Source: Bacillota bacterium
GTDB lineage: Bacteria; Bacillota; Clostridia; Peptostreptococcales; Anaerovoracaceae
Length of the DNA stretch: 8,887 nucleotides
NCBI GenBank assembly: GCA_017538845.1
Contig: JAFYIC010000136.1
Span: 1-8,887, forward strand
Reading direction: 5' to 3'
Within the stretch, counting starts at the first letter, position 1, and the number at the start of each line of letters is the position of its first letter. Position numbers and translations under genes: made by a program. Shown here one piece after another: positions 1-7,042 of this stretch. Below the pieces are notes generated by a model. That model did not search any database and was not told where the DNA came from. It saw only the letters and a program-made list of their open reading frames with translations.

Positions 1-525
1 AAGTCGATCATCAGAAAGGGCAACACTTCCAAGATCGTTGTAAAGAAGGACGATGAAACTCTCGTCAACCTGCCTCTTACAGCAGGGATCATCGGAGCAG
101 TCGTTGCGCCTGTAGGATGCGCGATCGGCGCTATTGCTGCAGTCGGATTCAAATGCTCCATCGAGATCGTTAAGCATGACGGAACGATCCTGGATGTAAG
201 CGAAGCTGCAAAAGACAAGATGGACGTAGTGATCGAAAAGGGAAGCGCGGTAGCAGGCGCTGCAAAGGACATAGCTTCAGAGAAGTTTGACATCGCTAAG
301 GAAAAAGCTGCCGAGAAGTTCGAGAGCGCAAAGGATATAGCTTCCGATAAGTTCGACACAGCCAAGGATATAGCTTCCGATGCACTGAACAAGGCGAAGG
401 ACAAGGCTGCTGACACTATCAGCAACGCAAAGGAAAAATTCGACGAGATGAAAGAAGCCGGTGAAACCGATATAGACTTCTCCGGATGTTTCGGCGAAGA
501 AGAAGAGATGGGCGACACCATCTAA
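1..525 (+). CDS. DUF4342-type protein with C-terminal 11-residue repeats (5' end missing)
   Basis: The frame is open from base 1 to a TAA at 523-525, giving 174 visible residues with the N terminus outside the window. The ATG at 220 is internal (residue 74) and is not the start. Residues 1-56 resemble DUF4342: a basic stretch with KGN at 6-8, short beta-like segments, then PLTAG at 25-29 and a Gly/Ala-rich hydrophobic stretch (about 28-50) ending in KCSIEI. Known DUF4342 proteins often carry an N-terminal UBA-like segment, which would lie to the left. From residue 88 there are six 11-residue units beginning AK, rich in Lys, Glu, Asp and Ala, predicted to form a long amphipathic helix. The tail is acidic (DIDFSGCFGEEEE). 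The molecular function is unknown. The repeats suggest a membrane-surface or stress-related helix, which is inference only. The DUF4342 call is from memory of the family. Confidence 0.75.
   Translation, partial: KSIIRKGNTSKIVVKKDDETLVNLPLTAGIIGAVVAPVGCAIGAIAAVGFKCSIEIVKHDGTILDVSEAAKDKMDVVIEKGSAVAGAAKDIASEKFDIAKEKAAEKFESAKDIASDKFDTAKDIASDALNKAKDKAADTISNAKEKFDEMKEAGETDIDFSGCFGEEEEMGDTI
262..459 (+). repeat. Six 33-bp tandem units encoding an 11-residue (hendecad) repeat
   Basis: In-frame units begin at 262, 295, 328, 361, 394 and 427, each 33 bp. They encode AKDIASEKFDI, AKEKAAEKFES, AKDIASDKFDT, AKDIASDALNK, AKDKAADTISN and AKEKFDEMKEA. An 18-base stretch (aaggatatagcttccgat) is identical at 331-348 and 364-381, exactly one unit apart, which points to recent tandem duplication. 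Eleven-residue periodicity is typical of group 3 LEA proteins, apolipoproteins and synuclein-like amphipathic helices. Confidence 0.85.
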
Positions 526-545
526 GATACGGGACCGGACACAGA

Positions 546-578
546 AGGCGCGCTGTTTTCAGCGTGCCTGTATATTTT
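546..578 (+). terminator. Possible intrinsic terminator after the DUF4342 gene
   Basis: The stem is AGGCGCGCTG / CAGCGTGCCT (546-555 with 560-569), 10 pairs including one G-U wobble, with a TTTT loop at 556-559. It lies 21 bases after the stop codon. The following tract (gtatatttt) is only moderately U-rich, so termination may be partial and some read-through into glyS is possible. The rest of the 526-614 gap shows no T-box leader and no convincing promoter. Confidence 0.55.
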
Positions 579-614
579 GAACAATAAACGACTTGAAAGG
601 ACGACTGTAAATAA

Positions 615-2015
615 ATGAGTACAGAAGTTACAATGGACAAAATAACAGCGCTGGCAAAAGGCAGAGGATTCGTATATCCGGGTTCCGAGATATACGGAGG
701 TCTTGCCAACACGTGGGACTACGGCCCGCTGGGCGTTGAATTCAAGAACAACATCAAAAAGGCATGGTGGAAGAAGTTCGTACAGGAATCAAAGTACAAT
801 GTGGGACTGGATGCCGCCATCCTTATGAACCCGCAGACATGGGTAGCGTCAGGACACGTGGGAGGATTCGCAGATCCCCTTATCGACTGTAAAGCCTGCA
901 AGGCCAGATTCCGTGCAGACAAGCTCATAGAGGACTATCTTAAAGAGCAGGGCAAGGAAGAAGTAGTCGACGGATGGTCCAACGAGAAACTCGAAAGTTT
1001 CATAAGAGACAACGGGATCAAGTGCCCCGAGTGCGGAAAGATGGATTTCACGGACATCCGCCAGTTCAACCTTATGTTCAAGACTTTCCAGGGAGTAACC
1101 GAAGACTCAAAGGCTGAGCTTTTCTTAAGACCCGAAACAGCTCAGGGAATATTCGTCAATTTCAAGAACGTACAGAGAACGTCGAGAAAGAAGATACCTT
1201 TCGGCATAGCCCAGATAGGTAAATCTTTCCGTAATGAAATAACACCGGGCAACTTCACATTCAGGACCAGGGAATTCGAACAGATGGAACTTGAATTCTT
1301 CTGCGAGCCGGGCACCGATCTGGAATGGTTCAGCTACTGGAAAGAATACTGCGTTTCATTCTTAAAGAGCCTGGGCATGAATGAGGAGCATATAAAGCTC
1401 AGGGACCACTCTCCTGAGGAGCTTTCCCACTACAGCAACGCGACGACGGATATCGAGTATCTGTTCCCGTTCGGATGGGGCGAACTGTGGGGAATAGCAG
1501 ACAGGACAGATTTCGACCTGAAGCAGCACATCGAGCACTCAGGCCAGGAGATGAACTACGTAGATTCCGAGACGGGGAACAAATACGTGCCTTACTGCAT
1601 AGAACCGTCCCTGGGAGCTGACCGTGTGGCTCTTGCTTTCCTTATCGACGCCTATGACGAGGAAACAGTGACAGACGCAAAAGGCAAAGAGGACACAAGA
1701 ACAGTCCTGAGACTTCATCCTGCACTTGCGCCTTACAAGGCGGCGGTACTTCCGCTGGCCAAGAAACTGGCGCCGGTGGCAGAGCCCATACATGAACAGC
1801 TGAGCAAGTATTTCGCGGTTGATTACGATACGGCAGGTTCCATAGGAAAGAGATACAGACGTGAGGATGAGATCGGTACGCCGTTCAGCATATGCGTAGA
1901 CTTCGATACACAGGAAGACGGATGCGTGACCATCAGAGACAGAGATACTATGGATCAGGTAAGAGTACCTGTTGAGGAAGTGAAGTCATATATTGAGGAA
2001 AGGCTGGAGTTCTAA
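615..2015 (+). CDS. glyS: Glycyl-tRNA synthetase, dimeric single-chain (alpha2) type
   Basis: This cytoplasmic class II aminoacyl-tRNA synthetase charges tRNA-Gly with glycine using ATP. It has 466 residues, normal for the alpha2 form and unlike the alpha2beta2 GlyQ/GlyS form. Visible landmarks are [20 protein letters not shown] (17-36), HVGGF (81-85), two CxxC pairs at Cys92/95 and Cys137/140 that could bind zinc in the insertion domain, LRPETAQG (171-178), motif 2 [21 protein letters not shown] (205-225), GIADRTDFD (293-301) and motif 3 EPSLGADR (330-337). The anticodon-binding domain covers about 365-460 (HPALAPYK at 368-375). ATG 615 follows AAAGGA (596-601) at a rather long 13 bases. An in-frame ATG at 633 (residue 7) has no ribosome binding site but would keep all conserved sequence. 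ppdK follows after 24 bases, suggesting co-transcription. Confidence 0.97.
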   Translation: MSTEVTMDKITALAKGRGFVYPGSEIYGGLANTWDYGPLGVEFKNNIKKAWWKKFVQESKYNVGLDAAILMNPQTWVASGHVGGFADPLIDCKACKARFRADKLIEDYLKEQGKEEVVDGWSNEKLESFIRDNGIKCPECGKMDFTDIRQFNLMFKTFQGVTEDSKAELFLRPETAQGIFVNFKNVQRTSRKKIPFGIAQIGKSFRNEITPGNFTFRTREFEQMELEFFCEPGTDLEWFSYWKEYCVSFLKSLGMNEEHIKLRDHSPEELSHYSNATTDIEYLFPFGWGELWGIADRTDFDLKQHIEHSGQEMNYVDSETGNKYVPYCIEPSLGADRVALAFLIDAYDEETVTDAKGKEDTRTVLRLHPALAPYKAAVLPLAKKLAPVAEPIHEQLSKYFAVDYDTAGSIGKRYRREDEIGTPFSICVDFDTQEDGCVTIRDRDTMDQVRVPVEEVKSYIEERLEF

Positions 2016-2018
2016 CGG

Positions 2019-2033
2019 CTTTTCACAGAAAAG
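2019..2033 (+). promoter_or_regulatory. Short inverted repeat over the only SD-like bases before ppdK
   Basis: CTTTTC-ACA-GAAAAG forms a 6-bp, A/T-rich inverted repeat in the 24-base gap between glyS and ppdK. The GAAAAG arm at 2028-2033 is also the only purine-rich stretch at ribosome-binding distance from ATG 2040, and no GGAGG-like site is present. Translation of ppdK may therefore depend on ribosomes arriving from glyS. The hairpin is weak and may mean nothing. Confidence 0.25.
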
Positions 2034-2039
2034 ATCATT

Positions 2040-4675
2040 ATGAGTAAGTATGTCTATTCATTCAGCGAAGGCTCCAGGGAAATGGCCGACCTGCTTGGCG
2101 CCAAAGGAGCCAACCTCGCTGATATGACTAATATAGGCCTTCCCGTACCGTTCGGATTTACGGTGACCACGGGAGCCTGTAACAGATTCTATGACGAAGG
2201 CTGCATCATAGCCGACGATATCAGAGAAGAGATAACTGAAAAATGGAAGACCTGGAAAACGTCACGGATAAACGGTTCGGAGATCCGGCGGCGCCGCTCC
2301 TTCTTTCAGTGCGCGCAGGCGCGCCCATACCTATGCCGGGAATGATGGATACGATCCTCAATATCGGCATAAACGACGAGATAGCAGAGGCACTGGCAAA
2401 GCAGACGGGAAGTGAGCGTTTCGCATATGAGACTTACGCCAAGGCCATAAAGGCTTACGGCACTATGGTCAAGGGAGTTTCAAAGAGCCGCTTTGACCTT
2501 ATCGTGGCCGCCAAGAGATTCAACGAAGGACTTGAAGACGACGACCCATTCTCAGTAGAGCAGCTGAAGAGCCTGGTCGTTTCATATAAAAATACGGTAA
2601 AGAAACTCACCGGTGAAGATTTCCCGCAGGATCCCCGGAAACAGCTGATGGACGCCATATCGGCCGTGTTCGGATCATGGAACAGGGAAAGAGCCGCCCT
2701 TTACAGGAAGCTGAACGGCATACCTGATGATGTGGGAACGGCGGCGAATGTTCAGGCCATGGTATTCGGTAACATGGGTGAAGACTGCTGCACAGGCGTT
2801 GCGTTCACAAGGAATCCTTCTACCGGCGAAAACGTGATATTCGGAGAAATACTTCTCAACGCTCAGGGAGCGGAAGTCGTATCAGGACTCAGAACGCCTG
2901 ATGACATTTCTGCCATGGAAGACATATTCCCCGAGTGCTATGAGACGTTCATAAAGATAGCCCGCCTTCTTGAAAAGCAGGACAAGGATATGCAGGACGT
3001 GGAATTCACAGTAGAGAAGAACAAACTGTACATCCTGCAGGCAAGGAAGGGCGAGAGAACTGCCCAGGCTGCAGTCCGTATCGCTGTGGATATGGTGGAA
3101 GAAGGACTGATCAGCAGAGAAGAGGCCGTACTCAGACAGGACACGTCCCAGATGGGACAGATACTCCATCCGGGATTCGATCCTGAAAAATATGAAAAGG
3201 CAGAAGTCCTTGCAACGGGACTACCCGCATCGCCGGGAGCAGCTGCGGGCAGGATATACTTTACAGCCGCGGAAGCTGAAGCCGCCGCTAAAAGCGGATA
3301 TGAAGTGCTTCTCCTGAGAGAAGAGACGTCTCCGGAGGACCTGGCCGGAATGGTCGCGGCACAGGGCATACTGACCGCGAAAGGCGGGACGACATCCCAC
3401 GCGGCAATGGTAGCCAGAGGCATAGGCAAATGCTGCGTCGCAGGATGCGACAGTCTTGATATAGACGAAGAAAAGAGGATCGCCGAGATAGAAGGCGAGG
3501 TATTTGAAGAGGGTGATTTCCTTTCCCTGGACGGATCCACCGGAAAGATTTTCAGGGGAAAGATAGATACAGTCACGCAGGAGATATCTGAAGAGTTTTC
3601 CACCATGATGGAATGGGCAGATGATTTCCGCGAGATAAAGATACGCGCCAATGCGGATAATCCTCCCGAAGCAAGACAGGCTCTGGCTTTCGGAGCAGAA
3701 GGCATAGGCCTCTGCCGTACGGAGCACATGTTCTTCAGGGATGAGAGGATACCGGCCGTAAGGCGTATGATCCTTGCCGCCACAGAAGTGGAAAGGAGAA
3801 GGGCGCTGAATGAACTGATGCCTTTCCAAAAGGCTGATTTCAAGCGGCTCTTTGAAACGATGGAAGAAAGACCGGTGACCATAAGGCTGCTGGATCCGCC
3901 TCTCCACGAATTCCTGCCTCAGTCTGAAGAGGAAGCCAGGGAAGTGGCAGAGCAGCTGGGAATGACTTGTGAAGAACTGGAAGACAAGGTCGATAATATA
4001 CGTGAGATCAATCCTATGCTGGGCAGAAGAGGATGCCGTCTTGCAATAACCCACCCGGAGATAATAGAGATGCAGGTCAGAGCTATAATGGCCGCTGCCA
4101 TCGAAGTCAAACGGGAAAAGAAACTGGACATCATTCCTGAGATAATGATCCCGCTCATCAGCGATGAGAAGGAGCTTGGAGTGGTGAAGAAATACATCAC
4201 CGAAACTGCAGACCATGTAATGACTGAAGAGGATATGGCGATCGAATACAGAACAGGCACCATGATCGAAGTGCCGAGAGCATGTGTCACTGCGGACAGT
4301 ATCGCCAGAGAGGCGGAGTTCTTCTCATTCGGCACCAATGACCTTACCCAGATGACATACGGCTTTTCACGGGATGATACAGGCAGCCTGATCTATGAAT
4401 ATGAGGAAAGGGGACTGCTGCCGGCAGATCCGTTCTATTCACTTGATATTGACGGCGTAGGCGCGCTGATCGATATGGCCGCGAAAAAAGGACGCCACAC
4501 CAGACCTAACATAAGGCTGGGAATGTGCGGTGAGCAGGCCGGAGAACCGGCGACCATCGAGTTCTGTCACCGGGTCGGCATGGACTATGTATCATGCTCC
4601 CCGTACAGGATACCTATGGCCAGGATAGCCGCTGCGCAGGCAGCCCTGAGAGAAGAGGCGGATACCGGAATATAG
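2040..4675 (+). CDS. ppdK: Pyruvate, phosphate dikinase, interrupted by a one-base frameshift
   Basis: PPDK interconverts ATP + pyruvate + phosphate and AMP + PEP + pyrophosphate; in anaerobes it often works with PPi-linked glycolysis or supplies PEP. The gene starts at ATG 2040, but the frame is lost at an A run (2239-2243). The first frame stops at 2345 and the matching frame runs to TAG 4675. With one A restored the product is 878 residues, close to the roughly 874 of the Clostridium symbiosum enzyme. In corrected numbering: the ATP-grasp domain is at about 1-340, with Lys22 in LLGAKGANL and [16 protein letters not shown]; the phosphohistidine domain has [13 protein letters not shown] with catalytic His454 (codon 3398-3400); the C-terminal PEP/pyruvate barrel has [10 protein letters not shown] with Arg560, [13 protein letters not shown] and GMCGE with Cys830. 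Every key motif is intact apart from the break. A start at ATG 2243 would lose Lys22 and the first 68 residues, so such a product should not bind ATP properly. Confidence 0.93.
2239..2243 (+). other. Frameshift site in ppdK (A5 run, one base missing)
   Basis: In the upstream frame the codons are GAA AAA TGG; the conserved continuation ([15 protein letters not shown]) needs GAA AAA ATG. One extra A in the run at 2239-2243 joins the two halves exactly, in place of the usual linker before KKFGD in other PPDKs. The simplest explanations are a homopolymer sequencing or assembly error or a recent deletion. A -1 slip of tRNA-Lys on AAA would also restore the frame, but there is no standard X XXY YYZ heptamer here. 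Confidence 0.9.
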
Positions 4676-4735
4676 CACGATTGGCGTATCAGCGCTGCCC
4701 GGACTTTGATCTTGCAAGCGTATTTTGTGAACGAG

Positions 4736-4759
4736 ACCCTGCATTTGCAGGGTTTTCTT
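4736..4759 (+). terminator. Intrinsic terminator after ppdK
   Basis: The stem ACCCTGC / GCAGGGT (4736-4742 with 4747-4753) is a perfect 7-bp match around the ATTT loop and runs straight into TTTTCTT (4753-4759). It lies 60 bases beyond the ppdK stop and would close the glyS-ppdK transcript before aqpZ. The bases between 4676 and 4735 show no gene. Confidence 0.8.
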
Positions 4760-4784
4760 GCGTATATAGGTAAATTGTGATAAT
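4758..4784 (+). promoter_or_regulatory. Probable promoter of aqpZ
   Basis: The -10 candidate is GATAAT (4779-4784), preceded by TG at 4776-4777 to give an extended -10. The upstream TTGCGT (4758-4763) is a weak -35 at 15 bases' spacing, shorter than the usual 17. The position, directly after a terminator and about 50 bases ahead of the start codon, fits a separate aqpZ transcript. Confidence 0.45.
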
Positions 4785-4820
4785 ATCTGTCCAGGAATTA
4801 TTTTTATATTCAAAGACAAA

Positions 4821-4826
4821 AGGGGG
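4821..4826 (+). promoter_or_regulatory. Ribosome binding site of aqpZ
   Basis: AGGGGG lies 9 bases before ATG 4836. It fixes the start, which also gives an N terminus (MFRK, then AECIGT) nearly identical to that of E. coli AqpZ. Confidence 0.75.
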
Positions 4827-4835
4827 CAAACAGAA

Positions 4836-5537
4836 ATGTTCAGAAAATGTCTTGCGGAGTGCATCGGCACGGCTGTACTCGTTACTTTTGGATGCGGCGT
4901 TGCTGCAACCAACGGTTTTGGTACGGGCCTTGTAGGAATCGCACTTGCATTCGGCCTCGTTATCGTTGCGATGGCGTACTCCATCGGTAACGTTTCGGGA
5001 TGTCATGTAAATCCGGCAGTATCCATCGCCATGCTCATCAGAAAGAAGATGACAGGCGCTGAATTCGTCGGATACGTTGTGAGCCAGTTCATCGGCGCTA
5101 TCATCGGAGCTCTCGTGCTCTGGCTGATCTTCAGCTGCACAGGCTATGGTGAGAGCCTGGGATTCGGTACCAACGGATACCTTGAAGCTTCAACTTCAGG
5201 CATCAGTATCGCAGGCGCATACGTTGCTGAGATCGTACTCACATTCGTATTCGTTATCGCAGTATGCGGTGTAACAAGCAAAGAAAGCTTCTCCAACATC
5301 GCAGGCGTAGTGATCGGCCTTGCGCTGACTCTTGTACATCTTTTCGGACTTCCGCTCACAGGAACATCCGTAAACCCGGCAAGAAGCTTCGGACCGGCAC
5401 TCATCGCAATGTTCAACGGAAACAGCGTTCCGCTCGAACAGGTACACGCATTCATCATCGCGCCGCTGATCGGCGGTATCCTTGCTGCTCTGGTATATAA
5501 AGTGCTGGCTGCAGAGGGAAAAGAGACACTCGCATAG
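4836..5537 (+). CDS. aqpZ: Aquaporin Z-type water channel
   Basis: This is a 233-residue MIP-family inner-membrane channel of usual length (E. coli AqpZ is 231), predicted to have six membrane helices and two half-helices. Both NPA boxes are intact: GCHVNPAVS with N59-P60-A61 and GTSVNPARS with N180-P181-A182. The four selectivity-filter residues can be placed by alignment with AqpZ: Phe39 (LAF), His168 (LVHL), Thr177 and Arg183, matching AqpZ Phe43, His174, Thr183 and Arg189. A glycerol facilitator normally has Gly at the His position and an Asp after the second NPAR, neither of which is seen, so a water channel is the better call. The gene is flanked by terminators and has its own ribosome binding site, so it is probably monocistronic. 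All 21 isoleucine codons are ATC, unlike the ATA-rich neighbours, suggesting high expression. Confidence 0.95.
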   Translation: MFRKCLAECIGTAVLVTFGCGVAATNGFGTGLVGIALAFGLVIVAMAYSIGNVSGCHVNPAVSIAMLIRKKMTGAEFVGYVVSQFIGAIIGALVLWLIFSCTGYGESLGFGTNGYLEASTSGISIAGAYVAEIVLTFVFVIAVCGVTSKESFSNIAGVVIGLALTLVHLFGLPLTGTSVNPARSFGPALIAMFNGNSVPLEQVHAFIIAPLIGGILAALVYKVLAAEGKETLA

Positions 5538-5610
5538 CAGAGTGAAGAATCAGTACCTGCAGGCACCCGGGCCGTAAGGTTGGGAATGTTTGCGAAATCA
5601 AAAAAAGTGG

Positions 5611-5650
5611 AAAGCGCCTTCAGAGCATCAGGACTCTGAAGGCGTTTTTT
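5611..5650 (+). terminator. Strong intrinsic terminator after aqpZ
   Basis: CGCCTTCAGAG (5615-5625) pairs perfectly over 11 bp with CTCTGAAGGCG (5634-5644), around an 8-base loop, followed by six T (5645-5650). Outward, a G-U pair and three A-T pairs can lengthen the stem into the flanking A and T tracts. It starts about 75 bases past the aqpZ stop. The stretch from 5538 to 5610 holds no gene that I can see. Confidence 0.93.
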
Positions 5651-5702
5651 GTATTGCCGCGGACGGAAATTCCGACAGTTTGTCTGAATATCCGGAACTC
5701 CA

Positions 5703-5731
5703 TTGACATCCCGGATGCCTGAAAATACTAT
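5703..5731 (+). promoter_or_regulatory. Sigma-A type promoter of the TadZ-like gene
   Basis: A perfect -35 TTGACA (5703-5708) is followed after exactly 17 bases by TACTAT (5726-5731), a 4-of-6 match to the -10. Transcription would begin near 5738, leaving a leader of about 36 bases. It sits just after the aqpZ terminator, so the TadZ-like gene starts its own transcript. Confidence 0.65.
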
Positions 5732-5773
5732 TTTCACACAGGAAAAACAGCAAAAACAGAAGGGACAGAAGGA

Positions 5774-6967
5774 ATGGAGAACATACGAATCGGAATAATT
5801 GCCGGAGACAGGGACTATGCCCTGGCGCTGGCTTTTGGAATGACTGAAGTGCGCAGAGATCTGATAGTGGAAGTGCTGCCGGGACCGGGCGTGTGCACAG
5901 ATATGGACTTGCTGCTGGTGGAAGAACAATTGGTAGGGAGCATGTCTGAACAGGAAAAAACGGTGATACTATGCAGAGAAAAGGCGGATCAGCGGATGGA
6001 CCGCAGGGAAGGGGTGTATAAGCTCTGGCGCTATTCAAATATCAGGGATATAGTCAGCAGCATCATGTATATCTACACTTGGATATACGGCAGACATGTG
6101 GCATACGTGGAAAAAGACATGGTGCGGTTTTATGGTTTCATTTCCCCCTGCGGAGGAACTGGGTGCACGTCGGTGGCGATGGCCGTAGCGCAGGAGATGG
6201 AGCGTTTTCATGGAAGGAATGTGATGTACATAAGCCTGGGGCAGATCAGTCCGGTACCGGAGTACATGAGAACAGAATCCGGAGGCAGGACTATCGCGGA
6301 ATACCTTTATCACAGCCTTGGCAGGAACAGAGACATCTGGCGGATGAAAGACGTACCGGTCGAAAGTTTCCTTTCCAGAAGCGACAGCGGTGTTGAAGCG
6401 CTGACAGCCTCGCCTGGGAGAAACCCGCTTCCTTATCTTGACAGAGACGACATCTCACGGTTCATGTCATCGATAGCAAAAAGCGCAAGATATGATACCG
6501 TGATAATAGACGCAGGATGCAGCCTGGCGTTTCAGGCCACAGACGCTCTTGACATATGCGACAGCTGCTGTCTTATCAGGGACCCTTATAGAAAAGGGCG
6601 GGCCGCACAGCTTTATATTGACCATCTGAGCAGTATTGTCAACTCGGGTATTACCGGGCGCATGGTAGTTGCGGATAACAGACGTGTTCTTCTTCGTGAG
6701 GATGAAAGGAGCCGGATACTTGACGAGCTGTTTTCCACAGACGATGAAGATGAAAATGCCGGTGTCAACAGAGATGATAATGAGTCTGACGGAGCGGAAA
6801 AAGACGAGTCAGGACCGGCGGACAGGGTAGCCGATGTGATCATCTGTTTTGACCCTGACAGTTTCAGAAATGATGGAGGAATCAGGAAGATATCTCTTGA
6901 CGGCAGTTTCGGTATCGGGATAAAGGAACTGACTGAAAAACTAATCGCGGCAGCAGGTGATTCATGA
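5774..6967 (+). CDS. TadZ/CpaE-like ParA/MinD-family protein with a degenerate P-loop
   Basis: The product has 397 residues. Residues 1-115 look like the atypical receiver domain of TadZ/CpaE: a start strand (IRIGIIAGD), MDLLLVEE at 44-51, TVILC, and a LWRYSN segment. Residues 119-300 are a ParA/MinD fold with SPCGGTGCTSVAMAVA (124-139) at the Walker A position and YDTVIIDAG (240-248, Asp246) at Walker B. The usual KGGxGKT/S has both lysines replaced by cysteine (Cys126, codon 6149-6151; Cys131, codon 6164-6166), so ATP binding may be weak or absent. Residues 321-351 form an acidic insert. Known TadZ proteins localise Flp/Tad pilus assembly at the pole, but no pilus gene is visible here. AAGGGA (5760-5765) lies 8 bases before the ATG. 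The family call is fairly secure; a pilus role is unproven. Confidence 0.75.
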   Translation: MENIRIGIIAGDRDYALALAFGMTEVRRDLIVEVLPGPGVCTDMDLLLVEEQLVGSMSEQEKTVILCREKADQRMDRREGVYKLWRYSNIRDIVSSIMYIYTWIYGRHVAYVEKDMVRFYGFISPCGGTGCTSVAMAVAQEMERFHGRNVMYISLGQISPVPEYMRTESGGRTIAEYLYHSLGRNRDIWRMKDVPVESFLSRSDSGVEALTASPGRNPLPYLDRDDISRFMSSIAKSARYDTVIIDAGCSLAFQATDALDICDSCCLIRDPYRKGRAAQLYIDHLSSIVNSGITGRMVVADNRRVLLREDERSRILDELFSTDDEDENAGVNRDDNESDGAEKDESGPADRVADVIICFDPDSFRNDGGIRKISLDGSFGIGIKELTEKLIAAAGDS

Positions 6968-6973
6968 TATAAT
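6965..6973 (+). promoter_or_regulatory. Extended -10 promoter of the antiporter gene, overlapping the upstream stop codon
   Basis: TGATATAAT is a perfect extended -10 (TGn TATAAT), and its TGA is the stop codon of the TadZ-like gene. No recognisable -35 lies 16-18 bases upstream, which is common for extended -10 promoters. Transcription would start near 6980, leaving about 63 bases of leader before TTG 7043. No terminator lies between the two genes, so read-through could also contribute. Confidence 0.55.
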
Positions 6974-7029
6974 GTTTACATAAAAGAGAGTACTTTCCTG
7001 TCGCGGACCGTGCGGCGGACAACATCTTT

Positions 7030-7037
7030 GGAGGTGG
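7030..7037 (+). promoter_or_regulatory. Ribosome binding site that sets the TTG start of the antiporter
   Basis: GGAGGTGG is close to the ideal Shine-Dalgarno sequence; its GGAGG core ends 8 bases before TTG 7043. No in-frame ATG occurs until residue 71, inside a conserved helix, so TTG 7043 is the best start. Confidence 0.8.
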
Positions 7038-7042
7038 AGCGA

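Noticed and set aside
526..614. T-box riboswitch ahead of glyS
   Set aside because: The gap is only 89 bases and lacks the conserved T-box sequence. The only structure is a simple hairpin.
2237..2245. Programmed -1 ribosomal frameshift in ppdK
   Set aside because: There is no X XXY YYZ heptamer, I found no clear downstream stimulatory structure by eye, and PPDK is not known to use recoding. A missing A in a homopolymer is simpler.
2938..4216. Two long minus-strand open frames (314 and 331 residues) opposite ppdK
   Set aside because: They overlap each other and the conserved ppdK frame, have low-complexity serine-rich or mixed composition with no recognisable motif, and show no ribosome binding site. 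They are shadows of the codon pattern.
4684..4766. Three copies of gcgtat between ppdK and aqpZ
   Set aside because: Six-base matches at uneven spacing (34 and 43 bases) are expected by chance and overlap no other signal.
5664..5674. CGGAA-A-TTCCG inverted repeat upstream of the TadZ-like promoter as an operator
   Set aside because: It is only five bases per arm, about 30 bases upstream of the -35, with no second copy and no adjacent regulator gene.
5144..6038. Minus-strand open frames spanning the end of aqpZ and the start of the TadZ-like gene
   Set aside because: They run through a strong + strand terminator and two well-supported genes and show no recognisable protein features.
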